From the NCBI RefSeq assembly GCF_006715975.1, contig NZ_VFOF01000001.1, positions 382,001 to 446,000 on the forward strand: a stretch of 64,000 nt of DNA, given 5' to 3'. Origin of the DNA: Zymomonas mobilis. Its GTDB lineage: Bacteria; Pseudomonadota; Alphaproteobacteria; Sphingomonadales; Sphingomonadaceae. Of this stretch, positions 44,516 through 53,730 are shown piece after piece. The first letter of the stretch is position 1, and every line of letters starts with the position of its first letter. The notes beneath the pieces were generated by a model that saw only the letters and a list, made by a program, of their open reading frames with translations, was not told the DNA's origin and did not search any database. A program made the position numbers and the translations under genes.

Positions 44516-45934
44516 TTATAGGAGCGGGCTTACCAATCTGGCTAGATTTTCCATGATTTTACAGCGGCAAGATCGCAAACGCCATGCGGTCTTGTTTACT
44601 TCATCGGCATTACGCAAATAGGCCATTTCGATATTTTGCAGTTGGGTGATCGCTTCTTGGTCGTAGATAATCAGGCTGACTTCTTCATTTAACAGGAATG
44701 AACGAATATCGACATTACTGGAGCCGACCATCGCCAATTTGTTATCAACGCTGATATGTTTGGCGTGGAGAAGTTTATCCCGGTAGCGGTGGATGTGAAT
44801 ACCGGCGTTGAGTAATTCCTGATAATAGCTTTTTTGCGCCAGACTGACTAATTTTTGATCCGCAATTCTAGAGACGATAATATCGATCCTGACCCCGCGC
44901 AAAGCCGCCGTTTTCAAAGCGGCTAGTAGATCGCTATCTGGAATAAGATAGGGCGTGACAATCACCATCTGTTTTTTTGCGGCGTAAATGCCGGAAACCA
45001 GCATGGTTTCAAAGCCTGCCAAGCGGTAATCGGCTCCGCTGGGTAAAAGCTGTAAAATATGAGAGCCTTCTTCTGGCGGAACCAGATGAGGCGTATCCCG
45101 CATTTTGTCCGGCAATTCTCCGCTTTCGAGATACCAATTTATGGCGAAGAGCGTTTCCATCTCGAAAACGATGGGGCCTTCTACTCTGACGGTCAGTTCT
45201 TGATTAATAACACCCGGTCGCCAGTCGCGGTTGATGATGTTTTGTGATCCAGCGTAGCCGATTTTACCATCTATGATGAAAAGTTTCCGATGGTTCCTCA
45301 TATCACCGCGTGTCCGTCCTCTTAAAAGGCGGAAGGGCAAGGCTTCACGAGCATCAACGCCAAGACTTTTTAATTGGCGGATCACTTGTTTACCGGAACG
45401 GCGTGAACCCAAAGCATCGATCAGAATCTGGCAATTAACGCCTCTAGCCGCAGCCCGACCTAAGGCAGAAATAATCTGTTGGCCGGAACGGTCGCTGTCG
45501 AAAATATAGATAACTAGATGGATATGTTGCTGGGCTTTGTCGATATCGGCCGCCAGATGATCAAAAAGCGCCTGATAGTCAGAAATATAGAGCATCTGAT
45601 TACCAGCAAGTGCCGGCATATGGCCAAGATGTTCCGCAAGATCGGCAGCAGCATTCGCTTCGGGCGAGAGTGCCGCTACTGAATCTTGTAATTTTTGCCT
45701 TTGTTCGTCGAGAAAAGATTTAAGATTGGCAAAGCGTTCTGCCCGCCATGCAGGAAAACGCGCCTGACCAATCAAAAGATAAAGAAATAATCCAAAAGCG
45801 GGCTGAAAGAAAATCAGTAACAGCCAGCTACCAGCTGCTTGCGGTGTCCGACGCATAGGCACAATGACAAGCATGGTTAATCTTATCATCCATGCGACTA
45901 CTTCATAAAAACTTCCAAGCGTCATTAAAGTCAT
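44516..45934 (-). CDS. cls: Cardiolipin synthase (phospholipase D family)
   Basis: A 472-aa membrane enzyme that makes cardiolipin from phosphatidylglycerol. Two N-terminal hydrophobic helices (about residues 10-28 and 35-56) precede two PLD domains. The HKD motifs are HRKLFIIDGKIGYAGSQN (about residue 215) and HAKHISVDNKLAMVGSSNVD (about residue 390), both complete. Length and layout match ClsA types. It lies downstream of the MliC-like lipoprotein on the same strand, 63 bases apart. Confidence 0.93.
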   Translation of the reverse strand: MTLMTLGSFYEVVAWMIRLTMLVIVPMRRTPQAAGSWLLLIFFQPAFGLFLYLLIGQARFPAWRAERFANLKSFLDEQRQKLQDSVAALSPEANAAADLAEHLGHMPALAGNQMLYISDYQALFDHLAADIDKAQQHIHLVIYIFDSDRSGQQIISALGRAAARGVNCQILIDALGSRRSGKQVIRQLKSLGVDAREALPFRLLRGRTRGDMRNHRKLFIIDGKIGYAGSQNIINRDWRPGVINQELTVRVEGPIVFEMETLFAINWYLESGELPDKMRDTPHLVPPEEGSHILQLLPSGADYRLAGFETMLVSGIYAAKKQMVIVTPYLIPDSDLLAALKTAALRGVRIDIIVSRIADQKLVSLAQKSYYQELLNAGIHIHRYRDKLLHAKHISVDNKLAMVGSSNVDIRSFLLNEEVSLIIYDQEAITQLQNIEMAYLRNADEVNKTAWRLRSCRCKIMENLARLVSPLL

Positions 45935-45997
45935 TGCCAGACATCAAAACAGAAAAAAGGGAAAGCTATTTATCCCTGAAATTCCAAAAAGAACAAC

Positions 45998-46384
45998 CTA
46001 TGGTTCAGAAAAAGGGGAGGAAAGGCGGTCAACCGACTGATCCATCAGCATGGTGTCGTCTGGGTAACAGTTTATCGGTTGGGCATTGCGGCCATTTTTC
46101 CAGACAATATATTTATCTTTGATAATGAGGCTGTGGCTGAGATCGCCGTAACGGACGTCGTTACTGGTTTGAACCTGTTTTAATGTCAGGGCGGAGCCGT
46201 GGAGGAAGGTTAATTGGACATCATGGTTAAGATCTCGAAACAATGTGTCCATCCCATGTCCATCATCACAGCGATAATAAACGCGATGATGGCTGGCCAT
46301 AACTTTTCTTTCCTCGGAAAGGGCGCATCCACCCAATAGGAGCAACAGGCAAGTCATAAGGCCTATATGTTTTTTTATATGCAT
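45998..46384 (-). CDS. Lipoprotein, MliC-like lysozyme inhibitor fold
   Basis: A 128-aa lipoprotein with the lipobox LLLGGC (Cys20). The mature part begins with a YYRCDDG motif. It continues with QLTFLHGSALTLKQVQTSNDVRY and a late strand, resembling the MliC/PliC family of periplasmic C-type lysozyme inhibitors (PF09864 from memory), where the YxC motif is typical. The reactive loop motif of MliC cannot be confirmed. It could also be an unrelated small outer-membrane lipoprotein. Confidence 0.6.
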   Translation of the reverse strand: MHIKKHIGLMTCLLLLLGGCALSEERKVMASHHRVYYRCDDGHGMDTLFRDLNHDVQLTFLHGSALTLKQVQTSNDVRYGDLSHSLIIKDKYIVWKNGRNAQPINCYPDDTMLMDQSVDRLSSPFSEP

Positions 46385-46555
46385 AATTCTAATGTGCCAT
46401 TTTTTATTTTTATGCCGTTAGAGCATTATTTTGCATAGATAGTTCGAATGTGAAAAATTAAAATAGTTATGAATAATTATAACATATTTTTCGATTATAA
46501 TTTTTTCTAATGTTTAATGTAAGAAATTTTATTTTATTTGTCGGTCTTTTTTTTG

Positions 46556-46615
46556 AGCTTGGTTTTTAAGCTTTTTGTTTTTGCTCTTTGAATGGTGCCG
46601 CATTTGACAATGCGG
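46556..46615 (+). other. Two hairpins with T tracts in the gap before the SDR, possible small RNA end
   Basis: In the 347-bp AT-rich gap (46385-46731) two stem-loops stand in a row. AGCTT/AAGCT (46556-46572) is followed by TTTTTG. The perfect CCGCATT-TGAC-AATGCGG (46598-46615) is followed by TTTATTTT. They look like terminators although no gene precedes them on this strand, so they could end a small RNA or attenuate the downstream SDR. No other gene is visible. Confidence 0.35.
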
Positions 46616-46731
46616 TTTATTTTCAAAATTTGTTAACGTTGTATTATTTTTTCTAAAAAATAAGGTATTTTTTTGAAACAAAAATAAATAATCTTTGTTT
46701 TAACAATCAAAGCTAATGTTAGGAGAAGATT

Positions 46732-47487
46732 ATGCGTTTCCAAGATAAAGTCGTGATTATCACTGGCGGTGGTAACGGAATGGGAAAAGCGGCTGCAGAG
46801 CGTTTTTCTTCAGAAGGTGCTATTGTTGTTTTGGCCGATTGGCAGATCAAAGATGCGGAAGAAGTCGCCCAATCTTTACCTAAAGATCGTGCATGGCCTT
46901 ACAAGATTGATGTTTCCGATGCGGCAGCCGTCAAAAAAATGATGGATGAGGTTGCCCAGAAATATGGAAAAATTGATGTTCTGGTCAATAATGCCGGTAT
47001 TTTGATCCCCGGTAAGATCATGGATGCATCAGTTGAAGACTGGCAGAAAATATCTTCCGTCAATATTGATGGCGTTATTTACTGCGCCAAATTTGCCATG
47101 CCTTATCTGGTGAAATCGAAAGGCTGCATTGTTAACACCGCATCAGTTTCCGGTTTAGGTGGCGATTGGGGCATGGTTTATTACTGTACCACCAAGGGTG
47201 CTGTTGTTAACTTTACCCGCGCTTTGGCTCTTGATTCTGGTGTTGATGGCGTGCGGGTTAATTCGGTTTGCCCATGCCTTGTCAAAACCAAGATGGCAGC
47301 GAATTGGCCGGAATCAGCACAAAACCAGTTTAAAAACAGAGTTTCTTTGGGTCGCATTCCTGAAGCTGAAGAAATTGCTTCAGTTATGGCTTTCCTCGCC
47401 AGCGATGACGCCCGCTTTGTTACCGGTGTAAATCTGCCTGTTGATGGAGGCGCGACTGCTTCGGACGGCCAGCCACATTTAGGGTGA
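46732..47487 (+). CDS. Short-chain dehydrogenase/reductase
   Basis: A 251-aa classical SDR. The cofactor motif is TGGGNGMGKA (position 2 of strand 1, with D at the end of strand 2, which favours NAD(H)). NNAG, the catalytic Ser in NTASVSGLGG, YYCTTKGA with Tyr-Lys, and the C-terminal GVNLPVDGGAT are all intact. AGGAGA lies 7 bases before the ATG. The substrate cannot be predicted; relatives act on sugar alcohols, acetoin or 3-oxoacyl compounds. It has a long AT-rich leader. Confidence 0.92.
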   Translation: MRFQDKVVIITGGGNGMGKAAAERFSSEGAIVVLADWQIKDAEEVAQSLPKDRAWPYKIDVSDAAAVKKMMDEVAQKYGKIDVLVNNAGILIPGKIMDASVEDWQKISSVNIDGVIYCAKFAMPYLVKSKGCIVNTASVSGLGGDWGMVYYCTTKGAVVNFTRALALDSGVDGVRVNSVCPCLVKTKMAANWPESAQNQFKNRVSLGRIPEAEEIASVMAFLASDDARFVTGVNLPVDGGATASDGQPHLG

Positions 47488-47563
47488 TAACCGCTCTCCC
47501 CCTATTTTCTTCTTGGTAAGTCACGAAATAGCGAAGCTTTGGAAACAAGGCTTCGCTGTTTCC

Positions 47564-47812
47564 TTATTGGAGAACATCCATAAGTTTGTAGCCATGCTGT
47601 GTTTTGTTTTGGATGAATTTTTGTAAGGCGTTTTGGGCTTCTTTGAAGGAAGGGAAAGAAATGCCTTCCCGAAAGGGATGTTTGTTTTTTTGCCCTATAC
47701 GACCCCAATCTTTTTTAATGATCCAGTCATTGAACAAACTGGGGGATAGATAGAGCTGGTAATAGCGATACATATTTTTGGCAGAGTCGATATGTTCAAG
47801 ATGATAAATCAT
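47564..47812 (-). CDS. WGR-domain protein
   Basis: An 82-aa protein that is a single WGR domain. The hallmark WIIKKDWGRIGQKNKH is followed by FPSFKEAQNALQKFIQNKTQHGYK, which matches the family closing helix and K..GY end. In PARPs WGR domains bind DNA; bacterial stand-alone versions are of unknown role, sometimes beside MolR-like proteins, which are not seen here. It is a single gene, convergent to the SDR. Confidence 0.85.
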   Translation of the reverse strand: MIYHLEHIDSAKNMYRYYQLYLSPSLFNDWIIKKDWGRIGQKNKHPFREGISFPSFKEAQNALQKFIQNKTQHGYKLMDVLQ

Positions 47813-48026
47813 ATGCGATAGCCTTTGTTATTTATTCGACTATCACTCTAAAATAATAGAATAAAAATATTTTTACAGATGAATTAAAAGAATAATTTTT
47901 TAGAGGACGCGCAAAAAGCGTCCAGTTCCGCTTTCCGATGTTTTGAAAAGCAGATTATTTCTTGAATTATCAAGAGTTTAAGGTGTGTTTTTAAGGGATG
48001 AGCAGCTTTGCCGCTATAGAAGAAAA

Positions 48027-48103
48027 TGGTCGGGGAAAGAGGATTCGAACCTCCGGCCCCTGCCTCCCGAAGGCAGTGCTCTACCAGGCTGAGCTATTCC
48101 CCG
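48027..48103 (-). tRNA. tRNA-Pro (anticodon CGG)
   Basis: A 77-nt cloverleaf on the minus strand including an encoded CCA. The acceptor CGGGGAA pairs with TTCCCCG, the discriminator is A, the D-loop arm is AGCTCAGCCTGGTAGAGC-like, the anticodon arm is CTGCC-TTCGGGA-GGCAG with anticodon CGG, and the T-arm has GGTTCGAATCC. It reads CCG codons. A TATAAT at 48197-48192 is a possible -10. GGACGC-GCAAAAA-GCGTCC at 47905-47923 is a hairpin downstream without a T tract. Confidence 0.97.
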
Positions 48104-48394
48104 ACGGATTACAGATAAGCTTGAAAAGCCTATCATTTCCTGATGACGGCTCTCATATAGGCTGCGTTATCTTCTGGCAAGCAGAATTATAAAAAAAACG
48201 TCAAAATTTTGATTTTTAAGGCAGAAAACAAGGGCAGAGCTGTTTTATTCATCAGAATCTTAGCGGTTTCCTCCTATTTTGTATGATGCTAGGGGGAGCG
48301 AGAAAATGATATTCTGTTGTATATCGACAAATCATTCAAAAATTGTTGTAGTTTGCTCGGCTTCTGTCTCTGCTGTTAGGTGTTTTATAAATTT

Positions 48395-48892
48395 ATGCCG
48401 CATTCACCTGAAATAACGATTATTCTTGCCCGCGCCCAAAATGGGGTAATTGGTATTAAAAATTCTATGCCATGGCATATTCCGGCTGATTTAAAGCATT
48501 TCAAGGCCTTAACGGTAGGACATCCGATGATTATGGGACGGCGCACTTTTGAAAGCCTGCCCGGATTATTGCCGAAAAGACCGCATATCGTGTTGACCCA
48601 TAAGCCGGATTGGCAAGCGGAAGGCGCGGAAGTAGCGCATGATTTAACCGAAGCCATAAAACTTGCCCGACAATATAGTGATAAAATTGCAGTTATTGGT
48701 GGTGCGCATATTTTTAAACAATTTTGGGACAGCGCCGATTGTATCGAGTTAACTGAAATATATCGTGATTATGATGGCGACACGGTGGTTGATCTGCCTG
48801 ATATGACGGCGTTTTCTTTAACAGCACAGGAAGAATTTGAAGCTGAAAATGAGCGTCCTGCCTTTAGTTTTAAAACATTTCGGAAAAAATAA
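48395..48892 (+). CDS. folA: Dihydrofolate reductase
   Basis: DHFR reduces dihydrofolate to tetrahydrofolate with NADPH. It has 165 aa. Motifs are ILARAQNGVIGIKNSMPWHIPADLKHFK (given here as the first-strand, PW and helix segment), MIMGRRTFESLP and IAVIGGAHIF. The active-site acid lies in PADL. ATG 48395 is chosen; GTG 48380 in frame lies just before. thyA, its usual partner, is not adjacent. Confidence 0.94.
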   Translation: MPHSPEITIILARAQNGVIGIKNSMPWHIPADLKHFKALTVGHPMIMGRRTFESLPGLLPKRPHIVLTHKPDWQAEGAEVAHDLTEAIKLARQYSDKIAVIGGAHIFKQFWDSADCIELTEIYRDYDGDTVVDLPDMTAFSLTAQEEFEAENERPAFSFKTFRKK

Positions 48893-48931
48893 TCCCGAAA
48901 TATAAAATTACAGAGCCTTGTGAAGACGTTC

Positions 48932-48956
48932 CCCGATGCGTTTTATAGGCATCGGG
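48932..48956 (+). other. Hairpin in the folA-ribF gap
   Basis: CCCGATGC and GCATCGGG are perfect 8-base arms around GTTTTATAG, 39 bases after folA. The following sequence is only mildly T-rich, so termination is unsure. The rest of the 337-bp gap (to 49229) is AT-rich with no gene. Confidence 0.45.
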
Positions 48957-49229
48957 TGAAATTTTAATGTGTTTTGGAAGTATAAATATTCTTATCTCTG
49001 ACGCATTTTTTATTAATATCATTTCTTTTTTTAAAATATTGAGCAAATCTTGTTTTTCATTAAGTGGCCGAAACTGTTTCTTATGCTAAAAAACCAAGGG
49101 CTACTTAGAAAAAGGATGTTTTCAGGGCTTTTCTTTTTTTGTCGCTTTGCCTATGCCTTTTCCACCTAAAGATTGCTTTTTCAGTTATCTTTTATGGGTA
49201 GCGCCTATGTTCTTATGTAAATCGAGACT

Positions 49230-50174
49230 ATGACCTGTCTTTTTAGTGACGCCCCTATACCCGATCATTTATATGGTGCCATTGTTGCGCTCGGTAATTT
49301 TGATGGCTTTCATTTAGGCCATCAGGCTGTGGTTGCCGCAGCCGTTGCGCGTGCCCATGCTGAAGGCCGCCCTGTTATTGTCGCGACCTTTGATCCGCAT
49401 CCGGTTCGGTTTTTCTGCCCTGAGCTACCGCCTTTTGCGTTGACGACTATTCCGCAGCGCGCACGCCTATTCAAAAACGCGGGAGCAGATGCGACTTTTG
49501 TTATTCGTTTCTCGGCGGAGATGGCCAGTCTTTCACCTGAAGAATTTATTCAGAAACAGTTGATTGGTCATTTGAAAGCCGCGGGGGTCGTTACCGGACA
49601 GGATTTTACCTTTGGTAAAGGGCGAAAAGGTGGCATCGATTTATTACAGAAGATGGGACAGGATTTAGGAATTTCTGTCGATACCATCATGCCAGTCTGT
49701 GACCAGCAAGGCGCGGTTTCTTCTACCCGTATTCGTGAAGCCTTGAAAAAAGGTGAACCGGAGACAGCTGCGCGGCTTCTTAGCCGTCCCTTTACGGTCG
49801 AAGGCATTGTCCGTCACGGTAATCAAGTCGGGCGTCAGTTAGGGTTCCCAACCGCCAATCTGTTAATGGGCGATTATGTTCGACCGGCTTATGGTATCTA
49901 TGCAGTAAGGGGGCGGTTGCCCGATGGGCGTTATTTGGATGGTGCCGCTAATTTAGGCATCCGGCCAAGCTTTTCGCCGCCGACCGAATGGTTAGAGCCT
50001 TGCTTCTTTGACTGGGAAGGCGATATTTATGACCAGACAATCGCGGTTTCTTTGATTGCTTTCTTGCGGTCAGAGCAGAAATTTAACGGCATGGATGCTT
50101 TAATCCAGCAGATTGCCGAGGATTGTAAAGTTGCCCGCGCCTGTTTAAGCGAATATGACGTTGATCCTATCTAA
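49230..50174 (+). CDS. ribF: Bifunctional riboflavin kinase / FAD synthetase
   Basis: A 314-aa enzyme making FMN then FAD. The N-terminal adenylyltransferase domain has GNFDGFHLGHQAV and the late SSTRIREAL motif. The C-terminal kinase has GNQVGRQLGFPTANL and the catalytic Glu-containing strand LEPCFFDWEGDIY. It precedes ileS-lspA, a common order in proteobacteria (ribF-ileS-lspA). No FMN riboswitch was seen upstream. Confidence 0.95.
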   Translation: MTCLFSDAPIPDHLYGAIVALGNFDGFHLGHQAVVAAAVARAHAEGRPVIVATFDPHPVRFFCPELPPFALTTIPQRARLFKNAGADATFVIRFSAEMASLSPEEFIQKQLIGHLKAAGVVTGQDFTFGKGRKGGIDLLQKMGQDLGISVDTIMPVCDQQGAVSSTRIREALKKGEPETAARLLSRPFTVEGIVRHGNQVGRQLGFPTANLLMGDYVRPAYGIYAVRGRLPDGRYLDGAANLGIRPSFSPPTEWLEPCFFDWEGDIYDQTIAVSLIAFLRSEQKFNGMDALIQQIAEDCKVARACLSEYDVDPI

Positions 50175-50228
50175 AATAGGCAATAATCGGTTAGATATCT
50201 GCTGTCTGTAAATAATCCTGTTTCTTCC

Positions 50229-50264
50229 GGGAAAGCTTTACATTAAAGGTATCTTTCCTTTTTT
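50229..50264 (+). terminator. Probable terminator after ribF
   Basis: GGAAAG and CTTTCC pair around 17 bases that can form a small inner stem (CTTTA/TAAAG-like), followed by TTTTTT. It lies 27 bases before the ileS ATG, so it could also be an attenuator in the ileS leader. Confidence 0.5.
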
Positions 50265-50290
50265 ATCCCGTTTCGTATCAGAGCTTCATT

Positions 50291-53116
50291 ATGTCCGATC
50301 AAAAATCTGCCGATGCTACCAAGGCGCGCGACTGGCGTCCGACTGTTTTTCTGCCTAAAACTTCTTTCCCGATGAAAGCCGGTTTAGCTAGAAAAGAACC
50401 GGAAATCTTAGAGCGTTGGCAAAAAGAAGACCTTTACCAGCAATTACGCGAACAGCGTAAAGGCGCGGAACGCTTCATTTTGCATGATGGCCCGCCTTAC
50501 GCCAATGGCGATATCCATATCGGTCATGCTCTGAATAAGATTTTAAAAGATATCGTAATGCGCAGCCAGACCTTGTTGGGGAAGGATGTACCTTATGTCC
50601 CCGGCTGGGATTGTCATGGCCTGCCGATTGAATGGAAAGTCGAAGAGCAGTTTCGTAAGAAAAAACTGAATGTTGATAAAGATGTGAACGCCGTTGAATT
50701 CCGTCAGGAATGCCGGAAATATGCCGTTCACTGGGTAGATACCCAGCGTCAGGAATTCAAAAGATTGGGTGTCTTAGGGGAATGGGATAACCCCTATTTG
50801 ACCATGAATTTTGAAGCCGAAGCGATTATTGCCGGTGAATTGATGCGGTTTTCTGAAACCGGTCAGATTTATCGCGGTGCAAAACCGGTTTTATGGTCGG
50901 TTATTGAAAAGACAGCTTTGGCAGAAGCTGAAGTTGATTATGCCGATGTCGATTCCACGACGATTGATTTGGCGTTTAAGATTACTGACAGCAAAATCCC
51001 TGAATTAGTCGGTGGATATGCGGTTATCTGGACGACGACACCTTGGACTATTCCGGTTAACCGTGCTTTGGCCTATGGCCCTGATATTGATTATGTTCTC
51101 GCTGATTTGAACGGCAAGCATTATCTGTTTGCAGAAGCTTTGCTGGAAGAAAGCCTGAAACGGATCGGCCATGAAGGGGATGCACCTATCCTGTGGCGGG
51201 GTAAGGGCGCAGAACTGGACGGCAGTGTTGCTCAGCATCCGATGTTTGAAAAGGGCGGTTTCTTTGCTGAACCTCGTCCGTTCTTGGGTGGCACGCATGT
51301 GACGACTGAAGCCGGAACCGGCATCGTCCATATGGCGCCTGATTATGGTGAAGATGACTTCTTGCTTTGCAAGGCGCATCAGATTGATCCGGTTTTTGCC
51401 GTTGAAGATGACGGTCGTTACCGGAAAGATTGGTTGTGGATGGGCGGCGAAGGACTCGTCATTTCGCCGAAGATCAATGCCGCGGATGGCCCGATCTGTT
51501 CCGATTTGAGAGAAGTCGGTGCTTTATTGGCCACTTCGGTTCTGCACCATAGCTATCCCCATAGTTGGCGTTCTAAAGCCAAGCTGATTTATCGTTGCAC
51601 CCCGCAATGGTTTATCGCGCTTGATCGTCAGGTCAAAGAAGGCGCAATCGCGGGTAAAACCCTGCGCGAAACGGCTTTGGAAGCGATTGACGAAGTAAAC
51701 TGGTTCCCAGCCAAAGGGAAAAATCGCATCCAGACGATGGTAGAAGGTCGCCCCGATTGGGTTATTTCTCGCCAGCGGGCTTGGGGTGTTCCGATTACCC
51801 TTTATGTTAATCGTGAATCCGGCGATTATTTACGTGATCCCGAAGTGAATGCCCGTATTCTGGAGGCCTTCCGTAAAGAAGGTGCCGATGCTTGGTTCAA
51901 AGCCGACCATCAGACTTTCCTTGGCGATAAATATCGTCTCGAAGATTATGAGCCGGTCAACGACATTTTGGATGTTTGGTTTGATTCAGGATCGACCCAT
52001 GCTTTTGTCGTAGAAGCTCGTTACGGTGAAGGCACGCGCGCCCAGCTTTATTTAGAAGGTTCAGATCAGCATCGCGGTTGGTTCCAGTCTTCCTTGCTGG
52101 AAAGCTGTGGTTCACGTGGGCATGCACCTTATGATGCGGTGATGACGCATGGCTTTACCTTGGATGGTAATGGCCGCAAGATGTCGAAATCTGTTGGTAA
52201 CGTCATTGATCCTTTGAAGGTTATCAATGAAAGCGGTGCCGATATCCTGCGTATGTGGGTGGCTTCGACAGATTATACCGAAGATGTTCGTATCGGTAAG
52301 GAAGTCTTGTCTGGCACGTCAGATGGCTATCGTAAATTGCGGAATAGCTTCCGTTATCTTTTGGGTGCCTTGGAAGGTTTCTCGGAAGACGAAAAAGTCG
52401 CCATCGCTGATTTACCAGAACTTGAAAAATATGTTCTTCATCTTCTGGCTGAGCTTGATAAGGGTTTGCATGAAGCTGTCGATGCTTTTGCATTCAACCG
52501 TTATCTGCGTTTGTTATCCGATTTCGTGAATAATGACCTGTCGGCTTTCTTCTTCGATATTCGGAAAGACCGGTTATATTGCGATATTGGTCCTGCGGAA
52601 CCGAAAGGTACCCAAGAACGGCGCGCTTATCGCACGGTTTTGGATATCCTGTTCCATGCTTTGGTGCGTTATGCTGCCCCAATCTTGTGCTTTACGGCAG
52701 AAGAAGTGTGGTTGCATCGTTTCCCTGATGCGCAGTCTGTTCATTTGTCGGTTTGGCCGGAAGTGGATAGCCAGTGGAAAAATGGCGCTTTGGGTGAAAA
52801 ATGGGCCGTTATTCGTGAACAACGCCAGATTGTAACCGAAAAGATTGAACCGTTGCGGCGTGAAAAAATCGTAGGCTCCAGCCTTGAGGCTGAAGTGACC
52901 TTGCCGGTTGATGCCGCGACCGCAGAAATTCTTTCTTCGGTTAATTTCTCTGAGCTTTGCATTACCGCCAAAATCAAGCTGGTTGATGCTGCTGATGCGG
53001 CAATAACGGTTGACCGCACCGAAAACCATAAATGTGGTCGTTGTTGGCAGCATCTTCCTGAAGTGGAAGAAGATGGCGCTTTATGCAGCCGTTGTCAGGC
53101 CGTTGTTGGTGAGTAA
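50291..53116 (+). CDS. ileS: Isoleucyl-tRNA synthetase
   Basis: A 941-aa class I synthetase. The HIGH motif lies in NGDIHIGHALNKILKD, the GWDCHGLPIE motif follows, the CP1 editing domain is present (TTTPWTIPVN) and KMSKS is intact in GRKMSKSVGNVID. The C-terminal zinc site has two pairs of cysteines (CGRCW and CSRC), as in bacterial-type IleRS. lspA starts 3 bases after the stop, so the two share a transcript. Confidence 0.98.
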   Translation: MSDQKSADATKARDWRPTVFLPKTSFPMKAGLARKEPEILERWQKEDLYQQLREQRKGAERFILHDGPPYANGDIHIGHALNKILKDIVMRSQTLLGKDVPYVPGWDCHGLPIEWKVEEQFRKKKLNVDKDVNAVEFRQECRKYAVHWVDTQRQEFKRLGVLGEWDNPYLTMNFEAEAIIAGELMRFSETGQIYRGAKPVLWSVIEKTALAEAEVDYADVDSTTIDLAFKITDSKIPELVGGYAVIWTTTPWTIPVNRALAYGPDIDYVLADLNGKHYLFAEALLEESLKRIGHEGDAPILWRGKGAELDGSVAQHPMFEKGGFFAEPRPFLGGTHVTTEAGTGIVHMAPDYGEDDFLLCKAHQIDPVFAVEDDGRYRKDWLWMGGEGLVISPKINAADGPICSDLREVGALLATSVLHHSYPHSWRSKAKLIYRCTPQWFIALDRQVKEGAIAGKTLRETALEAIDEVNWFPAKGKNRIQTMVEGRPDWVISRQRAWGVPITLYVNRESGDYLRDPEVNARILEAFRKEGADAWFKADHQTFLGDKYRLEDYEPVNDILDVWFDSGSTHAFVVEARYGEGTRAQLYLEGSDQHRGWFQSSLLESCGSRGHAPYDAVMTHGFTLDGNGRKMSKSVGNVIDPLKVINESGADILRMWVASTDYTEDVRIGKEVLSGTSDGYRKLRNSFRYLLGALEGFSEDEKVAIADLPELEKYVLHLLAELDKGLHEAVDAFAFNRYLRLLSDFVNNDLSAFFFDIRKDRLYCDIGPAEPKGTQERRAYRTVLDILFHALVRYAAPILCFTAEEVWLHRFPDAQSVHLSVWPEVDSQWKNGALGEKWAVIREQRQIVTEKIEPLRREKIVGSSLEAEVTLPVDAATAEILSSVNFSELCITAKIKLVDAADAAITVDRTENHKCGRCWQHLPEVEEDGALCSRCQAVVGE

Positions 53117-53119
53117 GGC

Positions 53120-53626
53120 GTGACCCAAAAAACAATTCTGTCCGATTTATCAACAAATAATGTCAGGGGGGCAGGCTTTTTAGTCGCCCTTCTGGCCTTT
53201 TGTTTTGACCAGTTCAGTAAATATTATGTGACATATCCCTTGGCTTTGCCTGAGCGGATGGAAATACAGATATTGCCCATTTTTCAATTAAAATGGGTAT
53301 TGAATTACGGCATTTCGATGGGATTTTTGACCGCCGGAAGTGATGTCGGGCGTTGGATTTTGGTCGGTTTAACGGCGGCCATTGCCTTGGCTGTGGTGAT
53401 TTTGATTTTACGCGAAAAGCATTTTTTTTCGGCTATGGCGCTTGGGCTTGTATTAGGGGGCGCTATCGGTAATATCACAGACCGGATACGGGCGGGCGCG
53501 GTCGTTGATTTTCTCGATTTACATTTTGGTAACTTGCATCCTTTTTTAGTCTTTAATGTCGCGGATGCTGCCATAAGTTGTGGGGTTGCTTTTCTGATCT
53601 TGCGCTCATTATGGTCAAAAAACTAG
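53120..53626 (+). CDS. lspA: Lipoprotein signal peptidase (signal peptidase II)
   Basis: A 168-aa inner-membrane aspartyl protease that removes the signal peptide from prolipoproteins after Lgt has acted. It has four membrane helices. The conserved blocks are WVLNYGISMGF (usually N.GA.FG), NITDRIRAGAVVDFLDLHFGN with the first catalytic Asp, and FLVFNVADAAIS with the second. The GTG start lies 3 bases after ileS. All catalytic residues are present. Confidence 0.95.
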   Translation: MTQKTILSDLSTNNVRGAGFLVALLAFCFDQFSKYYVTYPLALPERMEIQILPIFQLKWVLNYGISMGFLTAGSDVGRWILVGLTAAIALAVVILILREKHFFSAMALGLVLGGAIGNITDRIRAGAVVDFLDLHFGNLHPFLVFNVADAAISCGVAFLILRSLWSKN

Positions 53627-53730
53627 GATGAGAATAAGGCTACCTGATTTTTGAGGTAAGCTTCTTTCTATGAAACTTTGGGACTGAGAAACATCCTTCT
53701 CTTTTTTCCGAATCTGCTGGAGCTTTTAAT

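Noticed and set aside
47998-48192. 64-codon frame across the tRNA gene
   Set aside because: It runs through tRNA-Pro on the opposite strand; the apparent peptide is an artefact.
49000-49229. FMN riboswitch upstream of ribF
   Set aside because: No RFN-type conserved blocks (AGGGGCG, GAUUCAG) are visible.
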